Of a stretch of DNA of 64,000 nt, positions 63,901 through 64,000 are shown piece by piece. Location: contig NZ_JNNU01000002.1 in assembly GCF_000732195.1 (NCBI RefSeq), forward strand, positions 886,881 through 950,880, in the 5' to 3' direction. The position numbers and the translations under genes are program-made. Every line of letters starts with the position of its first letter. Position 1 is the stretch's first letter. This DNA comes from Neorhizobium vignae. Its GTDB lineage: Bacteria; Pseudomonadota; Alphaproteobacteria; Rhizobiales; Rhizobiaceae. Below the pieces are notes generated by a model that was not told the DNA's origin, made no database searches, and saw only the letters and a program-made list of their open reading frames with translations.

Positions 63901-64000
63901 AAACCGAAGGCAGTCCAACCTCGGACACATTGCCCGAACCGGCAGGCCCGGCAATGATCGGGCTATCGTCGATGACATTGACCTGGAAGTTGTTCTTGAC
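57905..64000 (-). CDS. Giant RTX/cadherin-type adhesin exported by type I secretion (5' part outside window)
   Basis: At least 2031 residues; the frame is open to the right edge, so the N-terminus is not seen. From the visible start: VCBS/T1SS-143-like domains (about 63900-62900), an RTX calcium-binding region (61530-62870), cadherin-like and Ig-like domains (about 60950-59300), an EF-hand-like Ca-binding segment with repeated DxDxNGxxD motifs (58780-58450), and a C-terminal type I signal ending SANISHV. It would be held at the cell surface for attachment and biofilm. Whether it starts with a LapA-like retention module that the LapG-like protease could cut lies outside the window. A segment at about 58860-59330 is lower in GC than the rest. 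Confidence 0.92.
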   Translation of the reverse strand, partial: VKNNFQVNVIDDSPIIAGPAGSGNVSEVGLPSVSFDFDSLNVKIGADKNNHVAIGTDVNGDPIINAGLTSDGVGLHYAILTTNGVDQQLVAFKDGDTVDNPVFIVSVVHPGSFVVTLHQNLDHPAGSDSLTLDLVARVYDGDGDFVDQPFKIDVADGVPTIGAAPAIQTVFEDGVQTLSNVALSVSWGSDDANSNAGNNDRSLTFAKPVAANNVTVSGPAGALPNLTSNGAQVQFAFVGAYLVGYIGGTIPASAADANLVVFNVLLSDLASGSYTFNLLQPLDHPAPIGTADYIDLAFTYHATDADHDTTAEHTFVVRVDAAGTIDSINYSNLTSSVFVNLDGAAQTVLGQTVAGDRATDGALVTDKVIGIDNVTGINDAMGGSAADILIGGGEANKLTGNGGSDHLDGGLGADILDGGEGDDTFVLGADVTGSGTRNIQLGDGSLVAVNIAGLAGTADKVIGGAGNDTIVLERDGKPGFVADYSTAPGYLSGVEKIVGTDGNDVILLAAGSTADGGPITLEGGNGNDILGGSNSADIINGGDGNDLISGLGGNDTLTGGNGDDVIWGGLGADKIYGEDGNDTLVGGKGDDLLDGGTNSAVGFNRPSNPASGDAAAIIASAFGGDTADYSSLTTGVLANLGDAATWPAAIPAHSAIDSNGVNDAVGTDTLVDIENLTGGIGDDILAGDGKDNILKGGAGSDTLLGGAGKDLLIGGNDNVGDNLYAGSGDDVLILGNGGGTAKGEGGDDLIYGGSSGDWLYGEDDGNPNPADAGDDTIFAGGGNDHIEGGGGADELYGEDGDDTLVGGKGDDIISGGDGNDTIQWSVGDGLDVVDGGTELAGGRDLLRVVGSSASEQYAIWSVAAYNAAHPGAPYAGLAEILLTVNGALAVEVNEIEDIVIQGGGGADTLDVNGSFAGTSLLTSTITYEGGEGDETFNVSELASGHSVVVKGAGGADVLVIGDEAGESVWKDVTVTQDPATGEFTISLPNGGPVLKATGVESFQFFDGTVSAAQLIEQAPTDLTTLGLTVAENSAAGTIVGSVHGVDVNGSIDPLSYAFILADSSTSLTSADGRFVINASTGEISVAAGAVLDYEATPSIGLSVLVTDSKNGSYSETFSVQLTNVNEAPILAHPITDQSIAEEGTISFQLPADAFSDVDSALTYTATLGDGSALPTWLHFDAGTRTFSGVAPLNYNGSFDVKVTATDGLNDVSDTFSIAVTPVNDAPTPHNDVFFVDEDHTTSGANILANDTDVDGDTLYPTAATITSGPGGSGWLYQNGDMVYTPQANASGITTIDYTVSDGTTTASATITLNIRPVADAATISGSGLGNEDGTAAIGLNIALGDTDGSEKVTRVELTGFPAGATFNQGTLVGGVWVIENAAGINTAGLTMTPPQNFAGSFTLSVAAKVLDSAMLSDGLVYEDTEISTGSISIAVNAVNDAPVITGDHALAVNEGATVAVTSQDLYFSDPDDIGTGVTFTVTSTTNGLVLVNGIVATTFTAQQLADNLVSFRHDGSETTSGSFGVSLEDGNEDNSTAATATISVAVTPVDDQIDTITVTGSETVNMTNYDKIIYSNDTLNPSGTTDAKVTNFDAVGDKISLNLAGADVLGGAFQVITSENTDVAAGVKIIALEYSGATLGSLSQDNDGSNVEDIIAAATKDFPGPGIYTFVVYQNTQANNAHAGIYMVQINDVTDPASGSPNSSQIIVEHVMTLNNVGYGKLSAANFVAAADPIILDLDHNGFAFTSVDDGVKFDINADGKLDQVAWTKTDGILAFDVDGNGKIDNGSEIFTPNFAGGAHAGGVAALSTLDVNHDGKIDASDTGFDKLLVWQDANGNGVSDEGELKGLNDYGITGISLDADSAEGYIDGQALFAEGSFTYADGSTGSFVEVGFDTLFSDAPDHVLVGTDGDDILAAMPGLTQMTGGAGADTFVLDPSALHELDMADIITDYKSSEGDAVDVSKLLDTLLGHQATGEEAAANVRTTIAGNDTTVSVQVATDSWKDVAVLQNYTEAVKILFDDDKHSANISHV
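61530..62870 (-). repeat. RTX nonapeptide repeat region of the adhesin
   Basis: Two clusters of GGxGxDxLx-type repeats (such as GGNGNDILGG and GGDGNDLISG) are encoded here, separated by a non-repeat segment at about 61980-62210. They bind calcium after export and fold as parallel beta-rolls. The DNA is similar from repeat to repeat (GDDTLVGGKGDD occurs twice), so recombination could change repeat number. Confidence 0.9.

Overview
The window is a high-GC stretch from an alphaproteobacterium, almost certainly a member of the Rhizobiaceae. The evidence is a complete-looking, S. meliloti-ordered succinoglycan (exo) cluster with exoX, an Agrobacterium-type sulfoquinovosidase/monooxygenase cluster, a nasTS-nrtABC-nirBD-nasA-cysG nitrate assimilation cluster, and a rhizobial-type intergenic palindromic repeat. 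Nothing marks it as plasmid, phage or island: no transposase, integrase, tRNA or CRISPR array was seen. Both ends cut genes (an ABC ATPase at the left, a giant RTX adhesin at the right).

Region 1 (1-6.6 kb): a carbohydrate ABC importer (binding protein, two permeases, truncated ATPase) divergent from a ROK-family repressor, a Gfo/Idh/MocA dehydrogenase and a ThuA-domain protein. Region 2 (6.8-13.5 kb): a GH31 enzyme carrying every residue of the sulfoquinovosidase KERWY signature, a GntR/UTRA regulator, and a divergent tightly coupled operon of FMNH2-dependent sulfonate monooxygenase, aldo-keto reductase and flavin reductase. This matches the oxidative (sulfo-SMO) route by which sulfoquinovose from plant sulfolipid is cleaved to sulfite and glucose. 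A PLP aminotransferase follows. Region 3 (13.5-16.5 kb): about 375 bp of non-coding, hairpin-rich sequence that looks like an unassigned structured RNA, and an FtsK-family DNA translocase lacking the usual membrane domain.

Region 4 (16.6-29.8 kb): nitrate assimilation. The NasT antiterminator and NasS sensor precede a long nrtA leader with a consensus sigma-54 promoter, two hairpins with A1/G4 hexaloops (ANTAR targets) and a U-tract terminator. Then come nrtABC, nirB, nirD, a formate/nitrite-type channel, nasA and cysG, which import nitrate, reduce it to ammonium and make the siroheme needed.

Region 5 (29.8-47.5 kb): exoP-N-O-M-A-L-K-H (minus), exoW-V (plus), exoU-X (minus), exoY-F-Q (plus), i.e. 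the succinoglycan cluster in the order known from Sinorhizobium, but with no exoI or exoT between exoH and exoW (828 bp with no gene instead) and no exoZ/exoB after exoQ. Region 6 (47.5-50.6 kb): a GMC oxidoreductase and a lipoprotein with a periplasmic-binding fold. Region 7 (50.9-64 kb): a LapG-like periplasmic cysteine protease beside a type I secretion system (TolC, ABC with degenerate C39 domain, HlyD), a ribbon-helix-helix/PAS-like protein and a >2000-residue RTX/cadherin adhesin running off the right edge. This is the layout of a Lap-type regulated surface adhesin system.
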